Shown here in pieces: positions 33,201-45,404 of a stretch of DNA of 64,000 bases (the first letter of the stretch is position 1; each line of letters begins with the position of its first letter). The notes under the pieces are model-generated. The model was given only the letters and a program-made list of their open reading frames with translations. It made no database searches and was not told the DNA's origin. The DNA comes from Ephydatia muelleri. Its lineage: Eukaryota; Porifera; Demospongiae; Spongillida; Spongillidae. Position numbers and translations under genes: made by a program. The stretch lies in the NCBI GenBank assembly GCA_013339895.1, contig JABACO010000001.1, positions 30,943,779 to 31,007,778 of the forward strand, given 5' to 3'.

Positions 33201-33570
33201 GGGCAACGAAGCGAATGCCCACCCCCGTCTCGTGATGCAGGGACAACTCGCTGTCGGGGAAGACCATCTCGGGAAGGTCGGGAAGCTGCAACTCGTGCTG
33301 ATATCTTGTGTGTGCGTGTGTGTGTGTGTGTTTGTGTGTGGTGTGTGTGTGTGTGTGCGTGCGCGCGCAGTATAATGCCGTAATAGAGGTTCCGTACGTT
33401 TCATGTGCAATGTACCTACACACGGAACACATATCCCCTTGTGACGGACATCCAGTAGCTATCCCCTTTTCACACTCAGACTTAAGGATGTGACTCTTCT
33501 TCATGGCGATTCTCCATGGGCCGGCTTCGAATTCTTGCGTCTGGGTGAGTTGATTTTTTAGGTGAGCCAT
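30246..33570 (-). CDS. TIPRL: TIP41-like protein (TIPRL)
   Basis: TIPRL/TIP41 binds the catalytic subunits of PP2A-type phosphatases and modulates TOR and DNA-damage signalling. Seven minus-strand exons: first exon 33416-33570 (or 33476-33570), 33125-33304 (LQLPDLPEMVFPDSELSLHH, ALDALKCVDH), 32552-32660 (KEVIKPFDWTFTTTYNGTLF), 32334-32465 (EKIFFYDEAILYEDELADNG, VLSVKI), 32107-32202 (MASGFFVLLRFFLRVDDVVV), 30450-30512 (YLLREYSTKEARLSKIS) and 30246-30341 (LPTSILTDPNQLNERLPL, ends TAG). All later phases agree. The protein is 276 or 256 residues, against about 270 in human. The last two exons are separated from the rest by a 1.6-kb intron holding a 32-bp minisatellite. Exon 1 has two phase-compatible donors. 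Confidence 0.88.
30717..31358. repeat. 32-bp minisatellite, TIPRL intron 5
   Basis: About 20 head-to-tail units of CTCTCTGGTGGGGTGTCCAG plus GGAACAC(T/C)AC, with one short unit at the distal end. All three + frames are open across the array, for more than 210 codons each, because the unit lacks stops in every frame and 32 is not a multiple of three. I regard those frames as non-genic. Confidence 0.92.
31929..32100. repeat. TG-rich imperfect repeat, TIPRL intron 5
   Basis: GTGTGTGT, GTGTATG and similar units next to the donor of exon 32107-32202. A second TG run lies at 32,215-32,275 in intron 4. The rest of intron 5 (31,360-31,928) has no recognisable feature except three TGGTATCCAA units at about 31,437-31,470. 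Confidence 0.85.
32766..33080. repeat. GTGTGAGTGGTGGGTAGT minisatellite, TIPRL intron 2
   Basis: About 15 irregular units built from GTGTGTGTGAGTGGTGGGTA, filling most of the intron. Confidence 0.9.
33308..33365. repeat. (TG)n microsatellite, TIPRL intron 1
   Basis: A TG run that begins four bases from the acceptor of exon 33125-33304 (CACAAG|ATATCAG on the minus strand). Confidence 0.85.
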
Positions 33571-33689
33571 TCTTGCTGTTGTAATTTTCTCTCCAATTGT
33601 CTCGTTAATTGGAGAGGCACACTCCCATTCACGCGTGTCTTCCTTTTGTGTCGTTATAAGAGCGGTTGTTACGGCTGGACTGGCCCATT

Positions 33690-34517
33690 ATGCCAAACAC
33701 AAGGGCAATGTGGCGGAGACTCGCACAGGCTCGGAGGTTTATCTCTGCTTCGACGGAACACGGCACAGACGCGAAAGGTTTGCAGCAGCCGGTGCGCAAG
33801 ATTCTTGCGCACCGCTCTGACCTCGAGAAGAGCAAGCGGGTGGTGGTGAAGCTAGGATCGGCGGTAATAACCCGCGAGGACGAGTGCGGCATAGCGTTGG
33901 GAAGGCTCGCATCTATTGTGGAGCAGGTGGGATCAAATTAATCGCACAGCTGCAAGTTGTCGCGTTTTTATTTTTTATTTTAATTTTAATTTTCGGTTGG
34001 TTCGCAGCTATGTTGGCTCCACAACAGCGGAAAAGAGGTTCTCGTCGTGACCAGTGGAGCGGTCGCATTCGGGAAACTACGGATGCGGCAGGAGCGGCTG
34101 CTCTCCCAGAGCCTGAGACACGCGCTCTTGAAGGCACCTCCAGACGACCTGCCGATTCTGGAACCGCGCGCGTGCGCCGCCGCGGGGCAGGCCGGACTCA
34201 TGGCGCTGTACGAGTCCATGTTCGCACAGTACGGTGTGAGCTGCGCGCAGGTAAGTAATTGTTCTCGTACCCAGTCCAATAATTACGTAACCATTATCGC
34301 TATTGGTTGGGGACGAGTAAAATTATTTAATGTAACCTGTTCTCCCGTGAAAGGTGCTATTGACCAATAGTGACTTGTGTCATGAGAGCAGTCTGCAGAA
34401 TCTTCTCAACACCATGAATGCACTGCTGGCCATGAAGATCGTTCCGGTGCTGAACGGAAATGATGTCGTTGCTCCTAGTCCCCAGATGAGCCTGGACCTG
34501 GCCAATGTAAAGCAATG

Positions 34518-34568
<51 letters not shown>

Positions 34569-35413
34569 GTGTGTGTGTGTGTGTGTGCATGTGTGTGTGT
34601 GTTTGAGTGTTTGAGTGTTGTATGTTAATGCGTTGGTGATAAATATCATGGGCGTGTGTTGTGTGTGTGGGTGGGGTGTTTGCATATGTATGGTATTATG
34701 TGTGTGTGTATGGGTGACTATGTACCTGTAGATGCAGGTGTGCATAAAGGGTGCCCTTGTGTGACAGACGACAGTGTGTGTTGTCCCTTCATATCTACCC
34801 CAGCTGGGTACTGTTTCAATAGTTGATCATCCCCTAACATTGGTTGCCAAATCTATTTCAGCTCTGGGCCCAAGAAACCATGGTGTAGCATCTTACTGTT
34901 AACCATACACAGAGCGTTGACTTTTATCTGTTCAAATTGCGCATAGTGCAACGTGAGGAACAGCTGACCTTTCAAAAAATACTTGGCATTTTTTGAATAG
35001 GCACGCATATTTAGTTCACACAAATGTCTGTTGGTGTCGATCGGCAGTCCATATTTTCATCGTTGAGCTGTACTGCTACAGCCTAAAGACACGGAACTTG
35101 ACAACTGTTAACAACTCATTGACTCGTACTCGGACCAAAATTTACGTGAGCTTTCCTTGCAGCGAAACGTTTTGTTAAATACAAATTGCAAAATACACGA
35201 TGTTCAAAAGAAGATGTTTTAAAAATAGTCGTAAAGGATCTACTTCTGCCCAGGGTTTATAGTGCTTATATATTTTTAGAATGAAGCAATGCCCCACCAT
35301 GACAAAGCGCCATCAATCTGAAGTTGCGTTCGCCATGGGGCACACTCGCCCCCCGCGGGGGACATCCTTGACAATAGACACTGAGTGTTATGTAATTGTA
35401 TTTGTGTACATGT

Positions 35414-35478
<65 letters not shown>

Positions 35479-38400
35479 ATTTGTATGTGTGTGTGTTTTA
35501 GTGTAGCATGCAAAAACATTCCCAGCTCATTTCGACTAATTTGTGTTTGTCTGGTGGTGGTGTGGGCGTGGCAGGTGCTCAGTATCCCCGACAACGACCA
35601 GCTCTCGGCCCAGGTGGCCAGGGCCATAGGGGCGGACCTCCTCATCCTCCTCTCCGATGTGGACGGGATCTACTCCGGTCCTCCGGGCGACCCCGCCTCC
35701 AGGCTGATCCGGAGCTACTATCCCGAGGACCCCGCCTCCGTCAAGTTCTGGGGGAAGTCCCGCGTGGGGCGGGGCGGGATGGAGAGCAAGGTTTGGCGTG
35801 GGAGGGGCGCAGTTTTGGGTGTGGCTTGGTACAGGGCTAGTGGGGTATATTTAATCATGACTATATTACTATATGGGGGTGTCCTCTGGCTGAATTGTAT
35901 CAGGCTGGCTAATGTAGGGAGTGTGTTCACGTCTCAGGAAAATATGAGTACAAAATTAGCAACATTGACCAGCACTAAGAATGTAGCTCAGAAAAATACT
36001 TGTTTTACAAATACCCATTTGAATTTCAAATCCTTATGTGATTATTCATCTTGTGGTTCAAGGTCACAAACACAGAGGTTCCCCACTGTATGATGTGCTG
36101 ATCCATAGATTAAAGAGAATGGGATTGGCAACATATCAAGATCTATTCAGAAAGGTGTGGCCAATCAGAGATAGTGTTAATTGCACCTCAGAAGGGGTGG
36201 ATTTCTTCATACATGTAGGTGTTAGCAAAAAATATCTATTAAACTTTGTGAAGGTAAAGCATCTGTTATGTCCCGAGAACGTGTTATCAAATCAAACATT
36301 GTATTTGTTGTTGTATTGGTTGAATGAATGCACAAAAGCATGCATGCATGCATGGATTTTCTTTGTGGGGATAAAGGTAGCAGCTTTGAGGCCAAATCCT
36401 CTTCCAAACAGTACAAATTAATTTCTTAGGGGACTGCATTGATTGTTCATATTGAAACATGCAGTTCTTTTGTGCGTGTGTGTGTGGGGCGGGGGGGGGG
36501 GGGGGGGGGGGGGGGGGGGAGGAGATTCATCATTGTACTCTTACCATAAGAAAATGGACTACTACTGAGTGGTGGCTAGATGTGCTATTTATCTGCAACA
36601 TGTGGTTTTGGGCTCAATTTTGAATGTTTGCACACATGCAGGGAAGAAATATTAAACATGTCAGGAAGAAACAAAAGCCATTTAATTGCTCAGTTGGTTC
36701 CTGTTCCACGTAATTTCGGTTTCTTAAAGCTCACTCTGGTCCCCAGGACTAACTAGAACCATCCATTGATCAGTGCTCTGGTCCACCACCAACTGTGTCA
36801 CTCACTGCCCATGGCCCCATGCCAATGTGAATGGTCCTGTCCAGCCACTGCCCATGTCTCCTGTCCATCCATTCTCTTCAGCCACTTACATTGGCCCCTT
36901 GTCCATGATTTCTGTGTCATGATTTTTGAGGGCTTGAAGCTTTGACATGTTTTGCACTTTCATGGTATCAGTGGGTACTGAGTGTTAATTTGCTCAGTTG
37001 CCAGTTGATTGTTGCTGGCTTCAGTACTTGTGTGCTGAAACTATAGAGTTGTGTGTGTGTATGTATATACTTTTGTATGTGTTGTATGCTTGTGTGTTTT
37101 GAATGTGCACATGAACAGGTACATGGTTATATGTAAAGGATTCATGCATGTGTATTTTGCATGTGTGGATGTAGTTATTGCATGAAGTTGAACCAGGGTC
37201 ACTGCCTCCTCCTCCTTCAATCGCATCTTCCCTCCCTCCCACCCTCACAGCTCAAATCAGCTGTCCATGCAGTGGAGGGGAACACAGCAGTAGTGATAGC
37301 CAATGGTCTGGGGAGGGGGGAGACCATCTTGGACATCATCAGGGGCAGGTCGGTGGGAACACTGGTCACCAAGAATGGCTCCAAGGACTCGTGGGTCCCA
37401 GCAGATGTCATGGCTGATGAAGGTGAGTGGCTGACACTCCATTCTTTCTCTGTGAACTCTTTCTTATCCTCCTCTCCCTCCCTCCCTCCCAATAGTGAAG
37501 GTGGGAAGCAAGACACTGCAGAAACTGACAGCCACTCAGGTACACCAGTGGGTGTGGCCAGGGGCAATCTTCCATCTCTGCATCCCAAATTGTAACTACA
37601 TTGTTGTGTTAGGTTACCAGTGATGTAATAGTGGGGGAGGGGGGGGGGGAAGGTTTGATGGTGGAGCATGTTATATTATCTCATCATCTTCTGCCTCCCT
37701 TCAACTTGATTATATGTGACTTTGCACCCTCCATTCCTTTGGTCCAACCCATCCTCCATTTGGCCCCACCCCTCCCCATCCTCCATTGGCCCCTCCCCAT
37801 CCTCCATTTGGCTCCACCCCTCCCCATCCTCCATTTGGCTCCACCCCTCCCCATCCTCCATTTGGCCCCACCCCTCCCCATCCTCCATTTGGCTCCACCC
37901 CTCATTTGGCTCCACCCCTCCCCATCCTCCATTTGGCCCCACCCCTCCCCATCCTCCATTTGGCCCCTCCCCATCCTCCATTTGGCTCCACCCCTCCCCA
38001 TCCTCCATTTGGCTCCACCCCTCCCCATCCTCCATTGGCCCCACCCCTCCCCATCCTCAATTTGGCTCCACCCCTCATTTGGCCCCACCCCTCCCCATCC
38101 TCCATTTGGCCCCACCCCTCCCCATCCTCCATTTGGCCCCACCCCTCCCCATCCTCCATTTGGCCCCACCCCTCCCCATCCTCCATTTGGCCCCACCCCT
38201 CCCCATCCTCCATTTGGCTCCACCCCTCATTTGGCCCCACCCCTCCCCATCCTCCATTTGGCCCCACCCCTCCCCATCCTCCATTTGGCCCCACCCCTCC
38301 CCATCCTCCATTTGGCCCCACCCCTCCCATCCTCCATTTGGCCCACCCTTCCACTCTTTGACCACACTCCCCTGTTTGGCCACACTCAGCGTGCAGAGGT

Positions 38401-38882
38401 GCTCCACAAGCTAGCAGACCTTCTGGTACAGAGATCTGGTGAGGTGTTGGCAGCCAACCAGAGGGACATGGCTGAAGCCTCTGGACTCTCTGCTCCCCTC
38501 AAGTCACGTCTCAGCCTATCCGAGGCCAAGCTGAGGGGCGTGGCCGATGGTCTGAGGCAGCTGGGGGACAAGGTGAAGTCAGAGGACATCATGGGGCAGG
38601 TTCTAAAGAGAACGCTGGTGGCCGATAAACTGGAGTTGGTGCAGATCAGAGTTCCAATTGGAGTGCTCCTCGTGATATTTGAGTCCAGGCCTGACTGCCT
38701 GCCTCAGGTGGGTGTGAGTGTGTGGGTGTGGTCACCAGGAGGAGCTTAAGTGTTGCTGTGTAACATGCACTAAAAGTGTTGAATTGTTTAAAGAAAGTAA
38801 TTGAACTGATGTGCCAGTGTCACAATACACGTCTCATCTCCAACACATGTACTCTTGTACATGCACACACACACATACACAC

Positions 38883-38941
<59 letters not shown>

Positions 38942-41283
38942 GTCGCAGGTCTGGCCATTGCCACGGGCAACGGTCTTGTACTGAAGGGAGGGTCTGAAGC
39001 CTCACACAGCAACAAGTGCCTCCATGGCTTGGTCCAAGAGGCTCTCAGTCTCCATGGAGCCAGTGCTGCTGTAGCCATGGTAACTGCATATTTTCTATGG
39101 CATTTTCATTACAATATGTGTGTGTTGGGAACTATCAAAGATGTAACCTTCATGGAGTGACTTTAGGAGTAGATATTTATATCTGACATCTTCCAAAATC
39201 TTTGTTGTGATTCCTATCTTGTTGGGACCTTTCATGTGATGCCCATAGATGCATTTTGACTAAAGCTTTGACTTGTGTGTGCGGTACGTTTTAGGAACAG
39301 TTTCTAGTACAATTTGTACCTTAGAATGAGACTTTTGCTTGGTGTTTGGAGCATTTCATGTGGTGTCAGTCAAAATACAACACCATGACAGCATGCCCCT
39401 CCCACCATGACATCATCAGGTTGACAGCAGAGAGGGGGTGAGTGAGGTGTTGTCCCTCAAGCAGAAGATAGACCTGGTCATCCCACGAGGGAGCAGCTCA
39501 TTGGTTCAGAACATACTGGAGCAGGCCAAGGGACAGATCCCAGTACTTGGACACACAGAGGGGGTGTGTCATGTCTACGTGGATGCCAAGGCAGACATGC
39601 AGAAGGCTGTTGCCGTAGGTAATGATGGGAGAGGGTGGAAGGGGGGTCTATTGGCATCACCATTGTATCTTGTTTGTTGCTTCCACTGTCCAATGACATT
39701 CCTGTGACACAGTCCACTCTGCATAACAATGCACACCTTCTGGGTTAGAGTATTTGATTTTTGTAATTGAAATAAGTTGATTGGTTTCATGTTCTAGAAC
39801 CCCAAGGGCATTTGGTTGTATCAAGCATGGAGGTTGTGCAATGAATTGATTGGGATTCCTGACAAACCGGAGTCTAAATAATGTAGAACACACTGTAAAA
39901 TACTCAAGGAGGATTAACTGCCAATGACTGTGGATTCTAACCAGTGTTGTGGTGGATTAACTAAAGGGTTGTAAGGACACTTTTAAGATCTGTCTAGCCT
40001 TCTACTGTACATGTAGAACCCTGAGAACCAGTCCAATCGGATTGTACGCTATAGTTGTGGTCACATTTGAAATCACCTTGCACACTTATTTCTTCCTCCA
40101 CGCTCTCCTCCTCTCCCTCATTCTCCCCTTTCCCTCTTCCTCCACCCTTTCCTCCTCTCCCTCATACTCCCCTTTCCCATATCGTTGTCTTTCTTCCTCT
40201 TCTCCCTTCCTGGCCCTCCCTATTTTAGTTGTGGACTCCAAATGTGACTACCCTGCAGCCTGCAATGCCATGGAGACCCTCCTTCTCCACCAGGACCTCC
40301 TCCACACTCCAACCTTCCACGAAATTATGTCCTCCCTTAGATCACGCCAGGTGGCCATCCACCTTGGCCCCAGACTCTCCACCCTTCTCCCTGTTGGGTC
40401 CCCAGCCAGCTCCCTGCGTAAGGAGTACAGTGGACTGGAGTGTACGGTGGAGGTGGTGAATGGAGTGGAGGATGCCGTGAACCACATCAACACTTATGGG
40501 AGCGCACACACGGACACCATTGTCACTGAGGATGGTGAGTAAGGGGTGTGGTCAAAGGCTAGTGCCATACTGTAGTCGAGATGTCTTCACATTTCACGTT
40601 CACATTTCTTGTTCAGTTCAGCCATGACAAGGTTTATGAGATATAACCTAACTCAGCCAAGTGATGAGTTCACAGTTGCTAACAATAGCATGCACACTTC
40701 GTCATTATGACTTTAACCTAAATGTGGCAGTTCAGGAAAGAGAAACCCCTTTGTCTGTAAATGAATGAATAAAGCTAATGGCACTTGCTCTTAGTTACAT
40801 TTACATATGCATGAATGACACCAAATCAAATCAATTACCTGGGGAATCTCATCTGCAGATATAAGGCTCCTTATACTATACATGCATATCCTCCTACCCA
40901 CACAATAGTTACTTACCCTTCCACTTACACTGATTCACACATGCATGGCTACTTGGTTTCACGATGTATACTTTCCCACCTCTCATACAGCCTCGGCTGC
41001 TAGGGAGTTCATCGAAGGTGTGGACAGTGCCTGCGTCTTCCACAACGCCAGCACCCGGTTTGCAGACGGCTACAGGTTCGGTCTCGGAGCAGAGGTGGGC
41101 ATCAGTACAGGACGAGTTCACGCACGAGGCCCCGTAGGGATGGAAGGTCTGACCACCACCAAGTGGGTGCTGTACGGAGAGGGACACGTAGTGCACGACT
41201 TTGAGCCTTCCGGATCACTGCAGTACATCCACAAGTCTCTGGACCTCATCAAGGGGGGAGGAGGGCGCGGCACATGCCACTAA
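33690..41283 (+). CDS. ALDH18A1: Delta-1-pyrroline-5-carboxylate synthase (P5CS)
   Basis: A bifunctional mitochondrial enzyme: glutamate 5-kinase followed by gamma-glutamyl phosphate reductase, making P5C for proline and ornithine. Eleven exons give 772 residues in frame: 33690-33926, 34008-34250, 34354-34506, 35575-35790, 37251-37422, 37496-37539, 38390-38707, 38942-39079, 39420-39618, 40229-40534 and 40991-41283. The Arg-rich start ([11 protein letters not shown]) fits a transit peptide. Kinase motifs are [12 protein letters not shown] (about 51-62), [11 protein letters not shown] (about 92) and [17 protein letters not shown]. Reductase motifs are [37 protein letters not shown] and IPRGSSSLV, with the catalytic Cys in [12 protein letters not shown] (about 585) and [20 protein letters not shown] near the end. 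The length is close to human (795). The first intron is short and later introns hold simple repeats. Exons 7-11 occur again as a pseudogene at 48,514-51,219. Confidence 0.93.
34518..34612. repeat. (TG)n microsatellite, P5CS intron 3
   Basis: A long TG run starting about 12 bases after the donor at 34,506. Confidence 0.9.
35417..35500. repeat. (TG)n microsatellite, P5CS intron 3
   Basis: A second TG run in the same intron, near its 3' end. The 800 bp between the two runs hold no gene I recognise. Confidence 0.9.
36491..36519. repeat. Poly-G run of 29 in P5CS intron 4
   Basis: An uninterrupted G29 preceded by GTGTGTGGGGC. The rest of the 1.46-kb intron (35,791-37,250) shows no coding block. 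Confidence 0.9.
37740..38350. repeat. 26-bp minisatellite, P5CS intron 6
   Basis: More than 20 units of CCATTTGGCCCCACCCCTCC plus CCATCCT, with GGCTCC and shortened variants. The 372-codon frame at 37,631-38,749 is this array read through into exon 7, and its reverse-strand frames are also artefacts. Confidence 0.92.
38867..38938. repeat. (AC)n microsatellite ending at a P5CS acceptor
   Basis: An AC run that passes directly into the acceptor ACACTAG|GTC of exon 38942-39079. The duplicated copy at 48,853-49,015 has the same arrangement with a longer run. Confidence 0.9.
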
Positions 41284-41658
41284 CTGATAACTGTTTGGTT
41301 TTAATGTTGTTCAATCAATTTTTATTATTATATTATATTCAAGTAGCACTGAAGTCTTGTTACAAGTGGGATGGAATCACACTTCAACTCAGCACTCTAG
41401 GACGTGAGCTTCAGTTAAGAAAGGTCATTGCTGAGCCTGGCTCTAACTTCTATATGCAGACACAAGTGGGCACAAGCTATTATGTTAAAATGGTGATTGG
41501 AGTGCTATTGTAATGTATACAACATATAAGTAGTTTATATGAACCAAGCATATCAAAAGTCATTTCAAATCAAATCAAATCATGGTCAAATATTTATGTT
41601 AATCATACCAAAAGCAGTACACTGACTGAAAATCCATGTGAATTGAAAGATGTAACTT
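41284..41658. other. Short convergent gap between P5CS and zinc-finger copy A
   Basis: 375 bp between the P5CS stop and the zinc-finger stop, with no coding sequence recognised. The same sequence recurs between the P5CS pseudogene and zinc-finger copy B at 51,220-51,557. Confidence 0.6.
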
Positions 41659-42750
41659 TCACTGTTGAAATGCACAGCCACTTCTGAGGTGGATCCTCAA
41701 TGAGGCCTTGTACAGATACTTCTTGTCACATCCTTTGTTTGGACATCTCAGCTTCTCTCCACTGTGCTTCTTGCCATGAGATTTGAGTGAAAAATTATAT
41801 ACAAATTTTTTTCCACAAAAGCACTTAAAAGGCTTGACCCCACTGTGGCGCCTCATATGGCAAGAGAGAGATGACTTCGATGTAAATGACTTGTGACACT
41901 CTTTACATTTGAACTCACCAGTATGCAGATACATGTGCTTCTTCAGATGCGAATGGTGTCTAAATGCCTTCCCACATTCAGAACACTGAAAATTCTTCTC
42001 TTTTGTATGGACAAGCATGTGTATCTTCAGAGTGTCACTTCGTCCAAATGCCTTCCCACACTCACAGCACTGAAAATTCTTCTCTTGTGTATGGACAAGC
42101 ATGTGTTTCTTCAGAGAGCCACTTTGCCCAAATCCCTTCCCACATTCAGAACACTGAAAATTCTTCTCTTGTTTATGGACAAGCATGTGGCTCTTCAGAT
42201 GTTGATTTCGTCCAAATGCCTTTCCACATTCAGAACACCGAAACTTCTTATCTTTTGTATGGACAAGCATGTGTATCTTCAGAGTGTCACTTCGTCCAAA
42301 TGCCATCCCACAATCACAGCACTGAAAATTCTTCTCTTGTGTATGGACAAGCATGTGTTTCTTCAGAGTGCCACTTTGCCCAAATCCCTTCCCACATTCA
42401 GAACACTGAAAATTCTTCTCTTGTGTATGGACAAGCATGTGGCTCTTCAGAGTGCCACTTTTCCCAAATCCCTTCCCACATTCAGAGCACTGAAAATGCT
42501 TCTCTTGTGTATGGATAAGCATGTGTGTTTTCAGATATCCCCTTTGTCCAAATGCCTTTCCACATTCAGAACACTGAAAACTCTTCTCTTGTGTATGGAC
42601 AAGCATGTGGAGCTTCAGAGTGCCACTTTGCCCAAATGCCTTTCCACATTCAGAGCATTGAAAATTCTTCTCTTGTGTATGGACAAGCATGTGTCTCTTA
42701 AGATTGTCACTTCGTCCAAATGCCTTCCCACATTCCGAACATTCATGCAT
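41659..42750 (-). CDS. C2H2 zinc-finger protein, copy A
   Basis: One uninterrupted minus-strand exon encodes tandem C2H2 fingers, most likely a sequence-specific DNA-binding nuclear protein. I count ten regular fingers of CSECGKAFGxxxxLKxHMLVH type with linkers TQEKNFQ instead of the usual TGEKP. Finger 11 follows (CKECHKSFTSKSSLSCHMRR), then two atypical ones: C-x-C in FKCFCGKKFVYNFSLKSHGK, and a C-x4-C ... H-x4-C type at the end (CPNKGCDKKYLYKASL). No KRAB, BTB or SCAN domain is visible. The first in-frame ATG is at 42,750, one codon before the first finger. The frame extends upstream to an acceptor-like TGATAG at about 42,780, so a 5' exon may supply the real start. A diverged twin lies at 51,558-52,652. 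Confidence 0.85.
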   Translation of the reverse strand: MHECSECGKAFGRSDNLKRHMLVHTQEKNFQCSECGKAFGQSGTLKLHMLVHTQEKSFQCSECGKAFGQRGYLKTHMLIHTQEKHFQCSECGKGFGKSGTLKSHMLVHTQEKNFQCSECGKGFGQSGTLKKHMLVHTQEKNFQCCDCGMAFGRSDTLKIHMLVHTKDKKFRCSECGKAFGRNQHLKSHMLVHKQEKNFQCSECGKGFGQSGSLKKHMLVHTQEKNFQCCECGKAFGRSDTLKIHMLVHTKEKNFQCSECGKAFRHHSHLKKHMYLHTGEFKCKECHKSFTSKSSLSCHMRRHSGVKPFKCFCGKKFVYNFSLKSHGKKHSGEKLRCPNKGCDKKYLYKASLRIHLRSGCAFQQ

Positions 42751-42780
42751 GTTATGCACTTGACTCACAATTCAACCTAT

Positions 42781-43585
42781 CACAAAAATGGAAAGTAAAG
42801 GGGAAATGTAATGCAACTGCTTAATTATTACATTCATTGATTACAATCATATCATGCACAGGTGATCATTTATATCCAGGAGCATTACTTATTACGCGGA
42901 TTGGAATTCACTACATGCAACGTAACGTTATTTGTAACCTTCCTCATTTTGCTTGCACACATGATCAGACAACTGCAATTAAAGTTTCTGTTGTAAGTTT
43001 TGCTGTATTTCATTGCAATGACTGGTTCGCTTAGAAGGGTTTCTAGAGGTGTCTTTGATCAACTTTCTGGTTATCTGAGCCAGTGATAAGTAGTCCAGCT
43101 TTTGATTCTGTGCAGGCTTCTGGTATCCAATAGAACATCACATCCAACATACATGTAAGCTCTCTCAGACTGGCCCTAGATATAACTGACCGGCGTAATA
43201 CTGGTGATGTCGTCATCACCTGGACTTGTATCAAAGATTTATTAGATTTAAGTTGTTCATGGGTGTTGTGAGAAAAGCAAGACACATGTCATATGCGCAA
43301 ACCTATGAGGATTTTATGTAGCCAATTAATTAGCCTGTAGGATTGCAACATCCCTGGCTCGGCTTTAATCGTACATGTATGCGGTTACATTGGCTTATTC
43401 CAAACGGTTGAGTGCAGCAGGCTGCTGTAAAAGCATCAAATAATACAATTAGTTATGAACAGTATCTATCCCGTAAAGTTTTAATTATGGGGGCCGCTTC
43501 TTTTGTGAAATACAACAGTTTGCATAAATTCGCAATTTTTAATGGCGTAAATTAAATTGATGGCAGCCTTAACTACACAGATGTA
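42781..43585. other. Intergenic stretch, start shared with copy B
   Basis: The first 50-130 bp match the sequence after zinc-finger copy B (to about 52,800); after that the two copies differ. Nothing else is recognised. Confidence 0.45.
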
Positions 43586-43775
43586 GAACACCGGAAATGA
43601 TTCTCTGTTTAGTGTATGGACAAGTATTTTTCTTCAGCAATCCATTTGCCTTCTAGTATTTAGAACACTGAAAATTATTTCCTTGTGCATGGATAAACAT
43701 GTGACTCCTCAGATTCTGACTTCATTTACATGCCTTCCCACATTCAGAACATTCATGCATGTTAGGCACTTTGTT
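43586..43775 (-). pseudogene. Zinc-finger gene remnant
   Basis: On the minus strand the sequence matches the 5' end of the zinc-finger exons: GCATGAATGTTCTGAATGTG, the linker region and parts of two fingers with frameshifts and substitutions. It is about 190 bp long and cannot encode a working finger array. Confidence 0.7.
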
Positions 43776-45404
43776 GCAGTATTTCTTAACACCTCAACAT
43801 AATTAAGGGCTGTTACGCTATGTTATGTTGACATTTCACACAGGTCATGTTGTGATGTTGAAACCTAAACCTCCCAAAGTATTGGTTACCAGCTTTGCGA
43901 CTTAAGAAGGTGCATGTATTAGAGATCCCTCAATCTATGATTTGGTGGGAGTTGGGAATGAATATCAGCTGCATCATGTTCCCTGCGCATTCAGCTTTTT
44001 GTTAGATCTGAGACATTCATGAACGTCCAGAAGTCGGAACGGTAAAGTCTCAGTGGATCAACTACCTACAGCTGCTCTTAGGTCTGTTGACCATTTCAAT
44101 TCTGGAGCCTGTTACGCACAGCAAAGCGTTAAGTATAAAAAGAATCTAGCAAAGATCAAAAAGATGAAAATGTAAGCCTAGATTAAGGCCCATGTACCCA
44201 GAAGTTGCATGATAAACGGAAAGATGAATCACATGCACTCAATACACCTATGAAAACCGATTCTCTAACAAACAGCTTACCACACAACAAATTAGTAGCT
44301 GACTATGCTCACTTGTCTATTATAAGAGCCACAGATCCCGTGCCAAAGCAAGCACCAGAAATAATTTCAACTTTAAATAAATGATACGTTGTCTAAATAA
44401 ACGTATTAATGAAATACGGAATACAATTTGTCACTTTAACATCAAACCGGAAGCAGGTGCGTGCGCCAGAAATACGGCTGAAGTCAACTGAGACTTTCAA
44501 CACATCAGCAAAAATTAAATCACGCTACTGTTAGTACCATTCATGTTTACTGCTCCCCAAACTTTTGCTTGCAGATAGGCGATTGAAAAAAAGGCACTAC
44601 ATACTGCTGAGCACTACTATACAACATCATTTGTGGTCATCGTTTCCCCAGAGATAATATATAGAGCAATTGGAAAACACAGTCAATCAACACCAATAAA
44701 CGTGCGCACTCCTGGACAGAATCCGTACAAGTTCCTATGACCAGAGCTATGACATACACAATTCATAATACTAGACAGTTGCAAATATATATGTGCAATG
44801 CAAGCTTAAGACTTAATAAGTGTTTTTCTAAATCCTTGGGATAATTTGTTGCTAGGCAACCTTTATCATTTCGACCCAAGCACTAGCATATGAAAACTAC
44901 TAAGAAGTGAAGCATGCATCTGCCTAAATGCAAGGTGTGAATACACCAATGCGTGCCAATGTCAGCAACCACTGACATTCCAATTGTTGCTGCCTTGTCA
45001 CTGCCTTGTGACACTAACTTGCATATGGACATAGATGATCCCTCTGAATTGAAAGCCACCCATGATGTAGGAAGTGTCATTGTAGTGATATCCTATTATA
45101 TAAAGAATACAAAGATTCTACCGAACCAGTCGTTAAAAGAGACATTGGTAAAGAGACAGGGAGTGATTCCACAGGACTCAGGGACTCTGGAACAAGCTCA
45201 GACAACATATCCACAGGACGTAAGGAGTCTGGAGCAAGCTGAATTAATGCTAAGTCTTTTTAATACGATTGCGAGGAATAGCCACAACCAGCTTCTTTCT
45301 TTCCACTTCTTAATGTTTAAATTATGATCCACCCATCACTTTTGTAGAAATTCACTAAACAAATGGGACACGTTTGGCCTTTAAAATAATGCGATGGGCA
45401 TACA
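43776..45404. other. Intergenic stretch absent from copy B
   Basis: There is no firm gene. A 124-residue + frame at 44,953-45,327 has no recognised motif. The block from about 42,840 to 45,404 has no counterpart in copy B, where the flanks are joined directly near 52,800. It was therefore inserted in A or deleted from B. Confidence 0.4.

Noticed and set aside
37631..38749. 372-codon Pro/Leu-rich open frame on the + strand
   Set aside because: It is the 26-bp minisatellite of P5CS intron 6 read through into exon 7. Only the part after 38,390 is real coding sequence.
41893..42798. 301-codon + strand frame opposite the zinc-finger gene
   Set aside because: It is an antisense shadow of the repeated finger sequence, and similar frames occur opposite copy B.
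44953..45327. 124-residue + frame with plausible composition
   Set aside because: There is no recognised motif, splice context or counterpart in the duplicated copy. I leave it unannotated.
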